From an uncultured Clostridia bacterium (GTDB taxonomy: Bacteria > Bacillota > Clostridia > UBA1381): a stretch of 26,754 bases of DNA. Both the position numbers and the translations under genes were made by a program. The notes below the pieces were generated by a model. It did not search any database. It was not told the DNA's origin and saw only the letters and a list, made by a program, of their open reading frames with translations. Location of the stretch: contig CAKSJU010000018.1 of NCBI GenBank assembly GCA_934463455.1, forward strand, positions 1 to 26,754. Direction: 5' to 3'. The stretch's first letter is position 1; every line of letters starts with the position of its first letter. Positions 1 to 7,192 of this stretch are shown here, in pieces.

Positions 1-408
1 ATCAAAGGTTTCTCCGACGGTTATTTTCGAATTGGGGTAAAGCTTTTTACCCTCGCTTTTAAAGGCAGCTATTATTTCTTTTAAAATCCGATAGGTCATT
101 TTCGGAGGATTTTCGGTATAATACCGCTTGACATCATGAATTGAAGTGTCGGCGGGAATTGTCTCATCCGCAAAAGGCCGGTTTGCGTTGCCTATATATC
201 TGCACCATTCAAATTCATCATCAAGATTTCCTTTATAATCGAGAATTTCACTTCCGTCTGCTGTCCAGAACATAATCGAAATAATCTCGCGATCTGCAAT
301 CAGAGGTCGCCAATCGGCGAATATTTCTCGGACAGTCTTTTTTATATATTCGCTGTCTGTTTTTTTGAAAGGCTTCAGCGAAACCTCCAAGGTTATATTT
401 TTAAACAT
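1..408 (-). CDS. Conserved protein of unknown function, 3' end outside window
   Basis: I do not recognise the function. The first 136 residues are visible and the reading frame is still open at base 1. The start at 408 is chosen because GGAG lies at 417-414, a normal distance upstream; an ATG at 420 overlaps that site and is less likely. The N-terminus (MFKNITLEVSLKPF) alternates hydrophobic residues like a beta strand. A segment DGSEILDYKGNLDDEFEW and an acidic, aromatic-rich middle follow. There is no signal peptide or membrane segment. It lies 52 bases downstream of the isomerase-family gene on the same strand with no terminator between them, so it is probably co-transcribed and may act in the same carbohydrate pathway. 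A glycoside-hydrolase-like or other TIM-barrel enzyme is possible, but only as inference. Confidence 0.7.
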   Translation of the reverse strand, partial: MFKNITLEVSLKPFKKTDSEYIKKTVREIFADWRPLIADREIISIMFWTADGSEILDYKGNLDDEFEWCRYIGNANRPFADETIPADTSIHDVKRYYTENPPKMTYRILKEIIAAFKSEGKKLYPNSKITVGETFD

Positions 409-460
409 AATAATCTCCATTCCGCCGCCATGCACCGGCATAAAAAGTAATAAAAATTTC

Positions 461-1906
461 TTATTTTACAATAACAGCTTCTATGCCGAGAGCATCGGCA
501 ATTTTTTTGATTGTTTCCGCATGATGACCTATGCCGAGTGCATAGTGATGGGTAGGACCTTCCAAAACCCATTTCTTAATATATTCTCTTGTAGTCGGCT
601 CAAAAAATCCTCTTGTATTTGTATTTCCCGTCGGAGGAATAGGTCCTTTCTTTGATTCACCTTCGCCGATGACAAATTTGAATTTTCCGTCATATTTCTG
701 AGTAATTCCGAGCATTGTAATAGGCCCTTCTTTAATTTTAAATTCAACAGACGCTCCGCTGCCGGGCTTGCCGTGATATTTTTTTAAACTGCGCAATACA
801 GGTTTTCCCTCGGCGATTTTTAAGTGGTGAGGGCCGTCGTGACCGACAAATATAAAATCCTCCGTAAAGTCAAACGGATGAAATTCGGCAAAGCTTCCGC
901 CTATTCCGAGCCTGTCCATTATGAGCATTGCAATGCAGGTTTTTATGTCAAATTCTCCGCACATGGGAATGCCTTCGGCATTCAGTATGGAATTACCGAC
1001 AATCAGCGAAGACGCGAGTTTTCGCTGAAAGCTGCCCTCTTCGCCCTCATAATAATAAGCCAGCCCGGTCAGATTATATTTTTCGATAAATTTGTCAAGA
1101 CATACGGCACTCTTTGCCGCTTGCTGCAAATCTTCTTCGGTAAGCTTCGTTGTAACGGGGTCGGATTTGGGCTCGGGCATTTCAAATTCTTCTTTTATAG
1201 TTTTTTTCTTTTTCTCAACTTCTTCGTCGGTTACAGTTTTATACACCTGCATCATATCATCGATTTCCAAAAGAGGAACGTGCAGGTTAAAAGCCTCCGC
1301 TATGGCGGTCGGGTCGGCGTGCATATCATACATTGCTTCAAGAACATGCCCCATAAGTCCTATTCTTGCCCCTTTCAATGAGTTTAACACGCGTGCAATG
1401 TCGCACCATTCCTTTATTGCCTTGTCTGCTTTTTCATCATCGTAAAGAGACCCGATAATTACATCATTTATTTTTCTGCCCATTCTGACAGCGACTCCGC
1501 AAAATTCCGGCACGGAACAGATATTGTCATTCTCAAGCTGCATAAAGGTGTTTGCCTTTGTGTAGTCAAGTGCCTTGAGCGGTTGAAGAGCAGTGAGAAT
1601 AAAGGGTTTTTCCACTGCTTTTATAATCGGCGCGAACACCGACGATGTGGCATATGTAACCATGTTGCAGAAAATAACGTCTACATCCGCCGCAAGAATT
1701 TTGGGAACGGCACTAAATGCTTTTTCGCTTGAATCTATCATACCGAAATCAATAATTTCCGCACCGAGAGATTCTGCTTTTTTGCAAAAATCTTTGTGGT
1801 AGGTCATTATTTTTTCGTAAAGACCGTCGAACTGTGCCCAATAAACCGCGTGTGCAACGGCAAACACACCGATTTTTCCTTTTGGATTTACTTTTCGTTC
1901 TATCAT
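461..1906 (-). CDS. L-arabinose/L-fucose isomerase superfamily protein
   Basis: The protein has 481 residues, in the usual range for AraA (about 500), and should be a soluble, metal-dependent aldose-ketose isomerase or relative. An N-terminal Rossmann-like part (KIGVFAVAHAVYWAQF, residues 11-26) is followed by a C-terminal part with likely metal and acid-base residues: E287/E289, E318 (CGEFD), H356 (VGHDGPHH) and H453/H454 (PTHHYALG). These resemble the two Glu and two His ligands of AraA, an alignment made from memory. The start at 1906 is set by GGAGA at 1920-1916; an in-frame upstream extension to 1990 would run through the promoter. The gene is divergent from an AraC-type regulator and precedes the truncated gene at the window's left edge. 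Exact sugar unknown; it may be one of the many uncharacterised FucI/AraA-like proteins rather than true AraA or FucI. Confidence 0.8.
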   Translation of the reverse strand: MIERKVNPKGKIGVFAVAHAVYWAQFDGLYEKIMTYHKDFCKKAESLGAEIIDFGMIDSSEKAFSAVPKILAADVDVIFCNMVTYATSSVFAPIIKAVEKPFILTALQPLKALDYTKANTFMQLENDNICSVPEFCGVAVRMGRKINDVIIGSLYDDEKADKAIKEWCDIARVLNSLKGARIGLMGHVLEAMYDMHADPTAIAEAFNLHVPLLEIDDMMQVYKTVTDEEVEKKKKTIKEEFEMPEPKSDPVTTKLTEEDLQQAAKSAVCLDKFIEKYNLTGLAYYYEGEEGSFQRKLASSLIVGNSILNAEGIPMCGEFDIKTCIAMLIMDRLGIGGSFAEFHPFDFTEDFIFVGHDGPHHLKIAEGKPVLRSLKKYHGKPGSGASVEFKIKEGPITMLGITQKYDGKFKFVIGEGESKKGPIPPTGNTNTRGFFEPTTREYIKKWVLEGPTHHYALGIGHHAETIKKIADALGIEAVIVK

Positions 1907-1961
1907 TTTTTTATATCTCCTTTTTCGGATAAACAGTTGGTTGTATATCCGATTTATTTTA

Positions 1962-1995
1962 CTTGATTTTATCACGGAAATATGATACAATCAAG
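1962..1995. promoter_or_regulatory. Face-to-face divergent promoters on a 13-base dyad
   Basis: The arms CTTGATTTTATCA (1962-1974) and TGATACAATCAAG (1983-1995) match at 12 of 13 positions around an 8-base centre. On the plus strand TTGATT (1963-1968), a 17-base spacer and TACAAT (1986-1991) form a sigma-A-type promoter for the AraC-type gene. On the minus strand TTGATT (1994-1989), a 17-base spacer and TAAAAT (1971-1966) form one for the isomerase gene. Each -35 lies inside the other promoter's -10 region, so the two directions should exclude each other. The dyad could also be an operator. Confidence 0.65.
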
Positions 1996-2046
1996 ATATA
2001 TAATAAAGCAAAAATTGTATAAAACAAAGATTTTGAGGTGAGTGGT

Positions 2047-2874
2047 ATGCTGTTTTCCGAGATAAACCCGTTTGTGCGCTATTCAAGAACGCTGGAATTT
2101 ACGAAAGACCGTATATTTGCAGAGTATATTCCGTGTGATTGCCGCTTTTTTTATGTTGACGAAGGCTGCGGAAAAATAAAAATTGACGGCAGGGTAATAA
2201 CGCCGGAAAAAGGCAGCGCAGTAATAATAAACGCTTCGGTGCCGTATATGTTTATTCCCTCGGATGTGCGCTATCTTGCGATAAATTTTGACTATACTCA
2301 AAGCCATAGGGATATAACCGTCCCCGTACCTCCGATAAATTCTCCCGGTACAAGCGGGCTTTCAATTATAGAAACAGTAAATTTCACAGATATACCGATG
2401 CTTAACAAATACATCGCCGCCGAAAAAATGTATTCCGCCCGCAGTACGCTTTTGAAAATAGAATCGGAATATTCAAAAAAGCTTCCTTTTTACGAAACAA
2501 GCACATCGGCACTGCTTGCTTCGCTTTTGACGGACGCGGTGCGTAAAAGTCTTTTTTCTTCAAGCGACAGATACGGAATTGAAGACATAGTTTCGTATAT
2601 TCATGAGCACTATAATGAAAATATTACGAATTTGCAGCTTTCGGAAATCTTTCATTTTCATCCGAACTACATAAATGAATTATTTAAGAAAAAACTCGGA
2701 AAATCTTTGCACAGATATATAATGGAAACAAGAATTTCAAATGCGGTAATTATGCTTGAAGAGGGAGGAAAAACAATAGAAGAAATATCAAGGGAAACGG
2801 GATTTTACGACGGCAGTTATTTTTCGAGATATTTTAAAAAGATTATCGGAATATCACCGAAAAATTACAGATAA
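2047..2874 (+). CDS. AraC-family transcriptional regulator
   Basis: The protein has 275 residues, a standard AraC-family size. Residues 1-150 look like a cupin-type sensor domain (for example GCGKIKIDGRVITPEKGSA near 41-59). Residues 178-275 form the paired helix-turn-helix DNA-binding domain: first helix-turn-helix around 195-216 (LQLSEIFHFHPNYINELFKK), second around 243-264, ending in the family signature SYFSRYFKKIIGISPKNYR. The start at 2047 fits GAGGTG at 2035-2040; an in-frame GTG at 2038 overlaps that site. It is divergent from the isomerase gene, and the shared symmetrical promoter makes it the likely local regulator, sensing a sugar or sugar metabolite. The ligand cannot be read from sequence. 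Confidence 0.92.
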   Translation: MLFSEINPFVRYSRTLEFTKDRIFAEYIPCDCRFFYVDEGCGKIKIDGRVITPEKGSAVIINASVPYMFIPSDVRYLAINFDYTQSHRDITVPVPPINSPGTSGLSIIETVNFTDIPMLNKYIAAEKMYSARSTLLKIESEYSKKLPFYETSTSALLASLLTDAVRKSLFSSSDRYGIEDIVSYIHEHYNENITNLQLSEIFHFHPNYINELFKKKLGKSLHRYIMETRISNAVIMLEEGGKTIEEISRETGFYDGSYFSRYFKKIIGISPKNYR

Positions 2875-2896
2875 ATAATGTCTGATGAACAATTTC

Positions 2897-2925
2897 TTGC
2901 AATAGAGTGCATAATATGTTATAAT
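2897..2925 (+). promoter_or_regulatory. Sigma-A-type promoter for the VanZ-like/cls pair
   Basis: TTGCAA (2897-2902), a 17-base spacer and a perfect TATAAT (2920-2925) lie 41 bases before the VanZ-like start codon. Nothing resembling a terminator for the AraC-type gene was seen in this gap. Confidence 0.65.
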
Positions 2926-2966
2926 TAGGATAATTGAGTTTATTTTTCTGAAAGAAGAGTGTATAT

Positions 2967-3422
2967 ATGAAAAAGAAATCGTATTTGTCTGCATGTTTAG
3001 CGGTAATTGTCACGGCTTTCATTTTTTTTAATTCATCACAGACTGCCCCGGAATCAACCGATAAAAGCTCTTTGTGGGTTAATTGTGCCATGAATCTTGC
3101 CGCGGCATTTAAAATCAGCACAAATACGGAATTTATGACGTTTTTGGTACGTAAGGCGGCGCATGTTACGGAATTTTTCACACAGGGATTTTTTATAAGC
3201 ATGGCTTACTTTTTCGACGGAAAAAAGCCTTCGGAGTGTTTGATTTACGTGCTGTTTTTCGGACTTCTTACCGCGTGTGCCGATGAACTGCTGCAGCATT
3301 TTGTTGAAGGGCGTGCAGACATGGTTACGGATATCTGGATAGATTTTACCGGTGTGGCACTTTCGGCTGTTTTATATTTGATTATTTCCGCTGTTTCGGA
3401 AAAAAGGAGGGCGCATAAATGA
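2967..3422 (+). CDS. VanZ-like membrane protein
   Basis: The protein has 151 residues with a membrane segment near 8-22, a second near 70-82 and C-terminal segments around 92-104 and 127-142. The conserved VanZ-family polar residues are present: R62-K-A-A-H66-x-x-E69 and a second patch D106-E-x-x-Q110...R116...D122...D126-F-T-G. VanZ-family proteins are poorly understood membrane proteins. The founding member gives low-level teicoplanin resistance, but most chromosomal relatives have no assigned role, so no resistance claim is made. The stop overlaps the next start as ATGA, indicating translational coupling with cardiolipin synthase and suggesting an envelope role. Confidence 0.82.
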   Translation: MKKKSYLSACLAVIVTAFIFFNSSQTAPESTDKSSLWVNCAMNLAAAFKISTNTEFMTFLVRKAAHVTEFFTQGFFISMAYFFDGKKPSECLIYVLFFGLLTACADELLQHFVEGRADMVTDIWIDFTGVALSAVLYLIISAVSEKRRAHK

Positions 3423-4846
3423 ATTTTACCGATATAGCGGTTATTTGCTATGTTTTATGCTTTCTTATCACCGCTGCTATGATTTTTTTTGAACGCCGTG
3501 ACCCGGTGGTGTCAATGGCATGGGCTCTTTGCTTTGCTTTTTTGCCTTTTGTGGGTTTGCTGCTGTTTTTGGTTTTCGGGCTCGGACTGAAAGCGCACAC
3601 AAAAAAAACTTATACTCAAAAGCAGGAATTGAACAATAATATAGTAAATACTCTTTTGGACAATTCCGAGCAGCCTTTGAACAAGGAAACTGCGGCGCAT
3701 ATAAATGTGTATAACTATTTGTCGCATGCGGCGCACAGTCCATATACCTGCGACAACGAAATTCAAATAATAACCAACGGTGAAAAGAAATTTGCCGAGC
3801 TTCTTGAAGATATTGAAAATGCAAAAGAGAGTATCAATATGCTTTATTTTATCATTCATAACGATGAAATAGGTAAAAAGGTGCTTTCGGCTCTTACAAA
3901 AAAGGCGAATGAGGGCGTGGAGGTAAGATTGCTGTATGATGGATTCGGCTCTATACTTACGCCGCGGCGTTCATTTAATGAGCTTCGTGCCTGCCCGTCG
4001 GCGCATGTCGCGGAATTTTTTCCGGTGCGGCTTTTCTCTTTTTCAAAGCTTAATCACAGAAACCACAGAAAAATTGCCGTAATAGACGGAAAAATTGCAT
4101 ATCTCGGGGGAATGAACATTGGCGACGAATATATGAGCCGCAAAAAGCTTGTGTGGCGCGATACACATATGAGAATTACAGGGAGTGCGGTAAATGATAT
4201 TCAAAAATTCTTTGCACTGGATTGGGAATTTTCGACAAATGAGAGACTGTTAAACAGGATGTCGACCTTTTTCCCGATTGCAAAAGAAACCGGCAGAGAC
4301 GGAGTTCATATGCAGATAGCGGCGGCGGGACCCGACTCAAAAGCGGAGGAAATAAAATGCGCGATGATAAAAATGCTTTCGAATGCAAAACGGTACGCAT
4401 ATATTCAAACTCCGTATTTTGTCCCGGACAGAGCCTTTTTGTCCGCGGTTACCACTGCCGCCGAATCGGGCGTTGATGTGAGAGTAATGATTCCCGGTAC
4501 GCCGGACAAGCCGTATGTTTATTACTCAACGATGTCTTATATGGGAGAGCTTTTGGAAGCGGGTGTCAGAGTCTTTTTATATCCGGGATTTATTCATTCG
4601 AAAAGTATTGCCGTGGATGATGAAATATCGACGATAGGAACAACAAATATAGATATGCGCAGCTTCCAGCTGCATTTTGAACTTAATGCTTTTATGTATG
4701 ATGAAAATACCTGCCGCGACTGCCGCAGGATATTTTCGGAGGATGAGAAAAAATGTACTGAGCTTACCGTCGGTGCATACCAAAAACGCGGATTGAAAAA
4801 TGTTATGCTCGAAGGCTTTTTCAGACTTTTTTCGCCGATTATGTAG
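3419..4846 (+). CDS. cls: Cardiolipin synthase (phospholipase D superfamily)
   Basis: The enzyme joins two phosphatidylglycerol molecules into cardiolipin and glycerol at the membrane. Its 475 residues match the family length of about 480. Two N-terminal membrane segments (near 5-23 and 35-55) precede two catalytic HxKxxxxD motifs: H216-R-K218...D223, followed by GKIAYLGGMNIGDEY, and H393-S-K395...D400, followed by TIGTTNIDMRSF. Both motifs are intact. It overlaps the VanZ-like gene by four bases (ATGA) and has its own strong AGGAGG site just upstream, so the two proteins are probably made together. A hairpin follows the stop codon. Confidence 0.93.
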   Translation: MNFTDIAVICYVLCFLITAAMIFFERRDPVVSMAWALCFAFLPFVGLLLFLVFGLGLKAHTKKTYTQKQELNNNIVNTLLDNSEQPLNKETAAHINVYNYLSHAAHSPYTCDNEIQIITNGEKKFAELLEDIENAKESINMLYFIIHNDEIGKKVLSALTKKANEGVEVRLLYDGFGSILTPRRSFNELRACPSAHVAEFFPVRLFSFSKLNHRNHRKIAVIDGKIAYLGGMNIGDEYMSRKKLVWRDTHMRITGSAVNDIQKFFALDWEFSTNERLLNRMSTFFPIAKETGRDGVHMQIAAAGPDSKAEEIKCAMIKMLSNAKRYAYIQTPYFVPDRAFLSAVTTAAESGVDVRVMIPGTPDKPYVYYSTMSYMGELLEAGVRVFLYPGFIHSKSIAVDDEISTIGTTNIDMRSFQLHFELNAFMYDENTCRDCRRIFSEDEKKCTELTVGAYQKRGLKNVMLEGFFRLFSPIM

Positions 4847-4848
4847 TT

Positions 4849-4882
4849 AGTTAATTGTGAAACTTTAGTTTTACAATTAACT
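4849..4882 (+). terminator. Hairpin after cls
   Basis: AGTTAATTGTGAAAC (4849-4863) pairs with GTTTTACAATTAACT (4868-4882) over 15 positions with one G-T pair and a TTTA loop. The stem is AT-rich and no clean T-run follows, so termination may be partial, or it may mainly protect the 3' end of the transcript. Confidence 0.5.
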
Positions 4883-4909
4883 GATTATAAAATTTTAAGG
4901 AGATTGATT

Positions 4910-6226
4910 ATGGAGTTACCTGCCGAATTTAAAGAGAGAATGAAGGATATGTTAAAGGATGAATATCCGGAATTTGAAGAGGCTTTTTTATCAGATGAAG
5001 AATATGTCGGAGTCAGAGTATTAAAACCATACCCGCAGATTTTGAAAATTCTCGAAGGTTGCGAAAAGGTTAAATGGTGTGAAAACGGATTTTATGCGGA
5101 TAAAACGGTTATATCGGGGAAACATCCCTACCATGCGGCGGGGCTTATATATTTTCAGGAGCCTTCCGCAATGCTCCCGATAGCCGCGCTTCCCATCGGG
5201 GAAGACGATTACGTGCTTGACCTTTGTGCCGCACCGGGAGGAAAATCAACTCAAATTACCGAAAAACTCGGCAGCGGCGGACTTCTTGTCGCAAACGAAA
5301 TTATTCCCAAGCGTGCCGGGATTTTGGCTGAAAATATCGAGCGGTGCGGAGGGGGAAATGTTGTTGTCACAAATGAAAATCCGGAAAAGCTCGCGGAAAA
5401 ATTCCCGGAATTTTTTGATAAAATAGTGGTTGATGCACCATGCTCGGGAGAGGGAATGTTCAGAAAAGAACCGCAGGCGTTGAGTCAATGGAGCGTTCCG
5501 CACACTCTTTCCTGCGCCGTTCGCCAGAGGCATATTCTCGATTGCGCGGTAAAAATGCTGAAGCCGGGAGGATATCTGATTTATTCGACATGCACTTTTT
5601 CGCCGGATGAAAACGAAAAAAATGTTGATTATCTGTTGAATGAATATCCGGAGCTGTCTTTGGCACCGATAAAAGCGGAGGGAGTTTCGGACGGAATAAA
5701 TGGGTACGGCACATACGATATGAAATATACAAAGCGTATTTTTCCGCATACGGCAAAGGGTGAAGGACATTTTGCGGCACTTTTAAAGAAAAGCGGTACA
5801 GCGTATAACAAATGCAGGGAAAAACAAAAAAACGTACCGCCGAAGCTTTTTGCCGATTTTGAGAAAGAAACTTTAAATACGGCTTTAGAGGGATATTTTC
5901 ACACTTTCGGAGACAGATTGTTTCTTTTGCCGGATAAAATTTCGTTTGACAAAATAAAGGTAATTTGCCCGGGACTGTATCTCGGCGACATGAAAAAAGG
6001 ACGTTTTGAACCGTCGTATGCACTTGCGCATGCTTGTAAAAAAGACGATTTCAAAGATACGGTTGTTTTGTCGGACAGTGAGCTTTTGAAGTATCTGCAC
6101 GGAGACGTTATTCCTTGCGAAAAAAAGGGATGGACAGGCGTATTATATGAAGACTTTGTAATAGGCTGGGGAAAAGCGGGCGGCGGAAGCCTTAAAAATC
6201 ATTTCCCGAAAAAATTAAGAATTTGA
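4910..6226 (+). CDS. RsmF-like rRNA/tRNA cytosine-5 methyltransferase (NOL1/NOP2/Sun family)
   Basis: This 438-residue SAM-dependent methyltransferase should form 5-methylcytosine in RNA. The SAM-binding motif is VLDLCAAPGGKST (102-114). The two cysteines typical of the family are C178 in DAPCSGEGMFRK and C228 in YSTCTFSPDENE, one a nucleophile and the other needed for product release. The C-terminal 130 residues resemble the RsmF-type RNA-binding extension, pointing to an RsmF/YebU-like enzyme rather than RsmB. The start at 4910 is chosen because AAGGAG (4897-4902) sits 7 bases upstream; TTG at 4904 is too close. It stands between a hairpin and the rpmH promoter, so it is probably a single-gene unit. 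The exact target base cannot be told from sequence. Confidence 0.88.
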   Translation: MELPAEFKERMKDMLKDEYPEFEEAFLSDEEYVGVRVLKPYPQILKILEGCEKVKWCENGFYADKTVISGKHPYHAAGLIYFQEPSAMLPIAALPIGEDDYVLDLCAAPGGKSTQITEKLGSGGLLVANEIIPKRAGILAENIERCGGGNVVVTNENPEKLAEKFPEFFDKIVVDAPCSGEGMFRKEPQALSQWSVPHTLSCAVRQRHILDCAVKMLKPGGYLIYSTCTFSPDENEKNVDYLLNEYPELSLAPIKAEGVSDGINGYGTYDMKYTKRIFPHTAKGEGHFAALLKKSGTAYNKCREKQKNVPPKLFADFEKETLNTALEGYFHTFGDRLFLLPDKISFDKIKVICPGLYLGDMKKGRFEPSYALAHACKKDDFKDTVVLSDSELLKYLHGDVIPCEKKGWTGVLYEDFVIGWGKAGGGSLKNHFPKKLRI

Positions 6227-6297
6227 TTTGCATGGATTAAAATGTTGGGCAATATCTACAAAAACCAAAAAAATATTTAAAAAAAGGAAAAAAACTC

Positions 6298-6326
6298 TTG
6301 ACAATCAATGTAAAATTACGTATAAT
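6298..6326 (+). promoter_or_regulatory. Perfect consensus sigma-A promoter of rpmH
   Basis: TTGACA (6298-6303), exactly 17 bases, then TATAAT (6321-6326). Both hexamers are perfect, fitting a very strong housekeeping promoter for L34 and the genes behind it. The start point should be near 6333. The 70 bases between the methyltransferase stop and this site are A-rich with nothing else evident. Confidence 0.92.
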
Positions 6327-6337
6327 AGAGTTGATGT

Positions 6338-6389
6338 CTAATTTTCGGGAAACTCCCGTAATTAGTGAATAACAGTATAAAATCGGGAG
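6338..6389 (+). promoter_or_regulatory. rpmH leader with two exclusive foldings
   Basis: CTAATT plus CGGGA (6338-6350) pairs with TCCCG plus AATTAG (6354-6365) to form a hairpin with a 3-base loop. The same CTCCCG (6353-6358) is exactly complementary to CGGGAG (6384-6389), which contains the rpmH ribosome-binding site. The two pairings cannot coexist, so the hairpin could act as an anti-sequestrator. The pairing is seen in sequence; regulation by it is inference. Confidence 0.45.
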
Positions 6390-6399
6390 GTGCTGAACG

Positions 6400-6534
6400 A
6401 TGTTAAGAACTTATCAACCAAAGAAACGCCAGAGAAAAAAAGAGCATGGCTTCAGAAAAAGAATGAGAACTGCTTCGGGCAGAAAAATTTTATCAACAAG
6501 ACGCAGAAAAGGCAGAAAGAAATTGTCAGCGTAA
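6400..6534 (+). CDS. rpmH: 50S ribosomal protein L34
   Basis: The 44-residue, Arg/Lys-rich protein begins MLRTYQPKKRQRKKEHGF and continues with the L34 signature RMRTASGRKILSTRRRKGR. It is a small component of the large ribosomal subunit. GGGAGG (6385-6390) lies 9 bases before the ATG. It is the first gene of the conserved rpmH-rnpA-yidD-yidC-jag cluster and has a perfect consensus promoter. The usual upstream neighbour dnaA is absent. Confidence 0.98.
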   Translation: MLRTYQPKKRQRKKEHGFRKRMRTASGRKILSTRRRKGRKKLSA

Positions 6535-6555
6535 ATCGCAGGGCGGAAAGTGAAA

Positions 6556-6585
6556 GGCAGAGGCCTTCTGCTTTTTGCCTTTTTT
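6556..6585 (+). terminator. Attenuating terminator between rpmH and rnpA
   Basis: GCAGA (6557-6561) pairs with TCTGC (6567-6571), followed by TTTTTGCC and a second T-run. An alternative, longer pairing of AAAGGCA with TGCCTTT is also possible. A leaky terminator here would let L34 be made in excess over RNase P protein. Confidence 0.55.
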
Positions 6586-6612
6586 ACTTATTTTAAACCA
6601 AAAGGCGGAAAA

Positions 6613-6978
6613 ATGAAAAATACAACTGCTTTAAAGCTTAACAAGGATTTCAGACGTCTTTATTACAAAGGCAAAAGCATTGCCTGCGGATATGTTGTGG
6701 TATATGTCGGGAAAAACCGGCTGTCTTCGAACAGATTGGGGCTTACCTGCGGGAAAACCGTCGGAAAAGCCGTTACAAGAAACCGTGTGAAGCGGCTTAT
6801 GCGGGAGAGCTACAGACTTTGCGAAATCAGGCTTAAGACAGGCTACGATATTGTGATTGTTGCCCGCGTAAAAGCTGCCGGTAAATCTTTGGATGCAATA
6901 GGAAAAGACATACGATATGCCTTTTATAAGCTTGAAATAATGAAAAAAGATGAAAAAGATACTGATACGGATAATTAA
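6613..6978 (+). CDS. rnpA: Ribonuclease P protein component
   Basis: RNase P protein binds the catalytic RNA (rnpB, not in this window) and helps it remove 5' leaders from pre-tRNA. The protein has 121 residues, the normal length. It carries the family signature R56-N-R-V-K-R61 within KAVTRNRVKRLMRESYR and the N-terminal pattern LKLNKDFRRLYYKGKS. The start at 6613 follows AAAGGCGGAAAA and gives the expected N-terminus; an in-frame extension to 6550 would run through the terminator hairpin. Its last 29 bases overlap yidD. Confidence 0.96.
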   Translation: MKNTTALKLNKDFRRLYYKGKSIACGYVVVYVGKNRLSSNRLGLTCGKTVGKAVTRNRVKRLMRESYRLCEIRLKTGYDIVIVARVKAAGKSLDAIGKDIRYAFYKLEIMKKDEKDTDTDN

Positions 6979-7162
6979 ATTTTATCAAATTTCAATTTCG
7001 CCGTACAAGGGCGGGGCATGCTGCCGTTTTATACCCACATGCTCGGAATATGCGCTTGAGGCTGTTGAAAAATACGGTGCCGTAAAGGGCGGATTTTTGG
7101 CCGTGAAAAGAATACTGAAATGTCACCCGTTTCATAAGGGCGGCTATGACCCTTTGAAATAG
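6950..7162 (+). CDS. yidD: Membrane protein insertion efficiency factor YidD
   Basis: The protein has 70 residues with an amphipathic N-terminus (MKKILIRIIKFYQISISP) and the conserved core CCRFIPTCSEYALEAV, followed by RILKCHPFHKGGYDP. The three Cys of the core and the later CHP are typical of YidD/DUF37, a peripheral membrane protein that aids insertion by YidC. It starts inside rnpA (29-base overlap), as in many Firmicutes, and ends 30 bases before yidC. Confidence 0.95.
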   Translation: MKKILIRIIKFYQISISPYKGGACCRFIPTCSEYALEAVEKYGAVKGGFLAVKRILKCHPFHKGGYDPLK

Positions 7163-7192
7163 CTTGCTTTTATACGTGTGGAAAGGAAAAAA

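Noticed and set aside
824..1381. Plus-strand reading frame of 185 residues
   Set aside because: It is antisense to the isomerase gene, has no ribosome site and looks like a shadow of its codon use.
2038..2046. GTG start for the AraC-type gene
   Set aside because: It overlaps the GAGGTG ribosome site that serves the ATG at 2047.
2967..3422. Antibiotic resistance gene (VanZ)
   Set aside because: Only the broad VanZ-like family is supported; there is no van cluster and the pairing with cls suggests ordinary envelope function.
5246..6023. Long minus-strand reading frames opposite the RsmF-like gene
   Set aside because: They are antisense to a well-supported gene with intact motifs and resemble no protein.
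6410..6419. TTATCAACCA resembling a DnaA box
   Set aside because: It lies within the conserved rpmH coding sequence (TYQP codons), is a single imperfect match and has no partners nearby.
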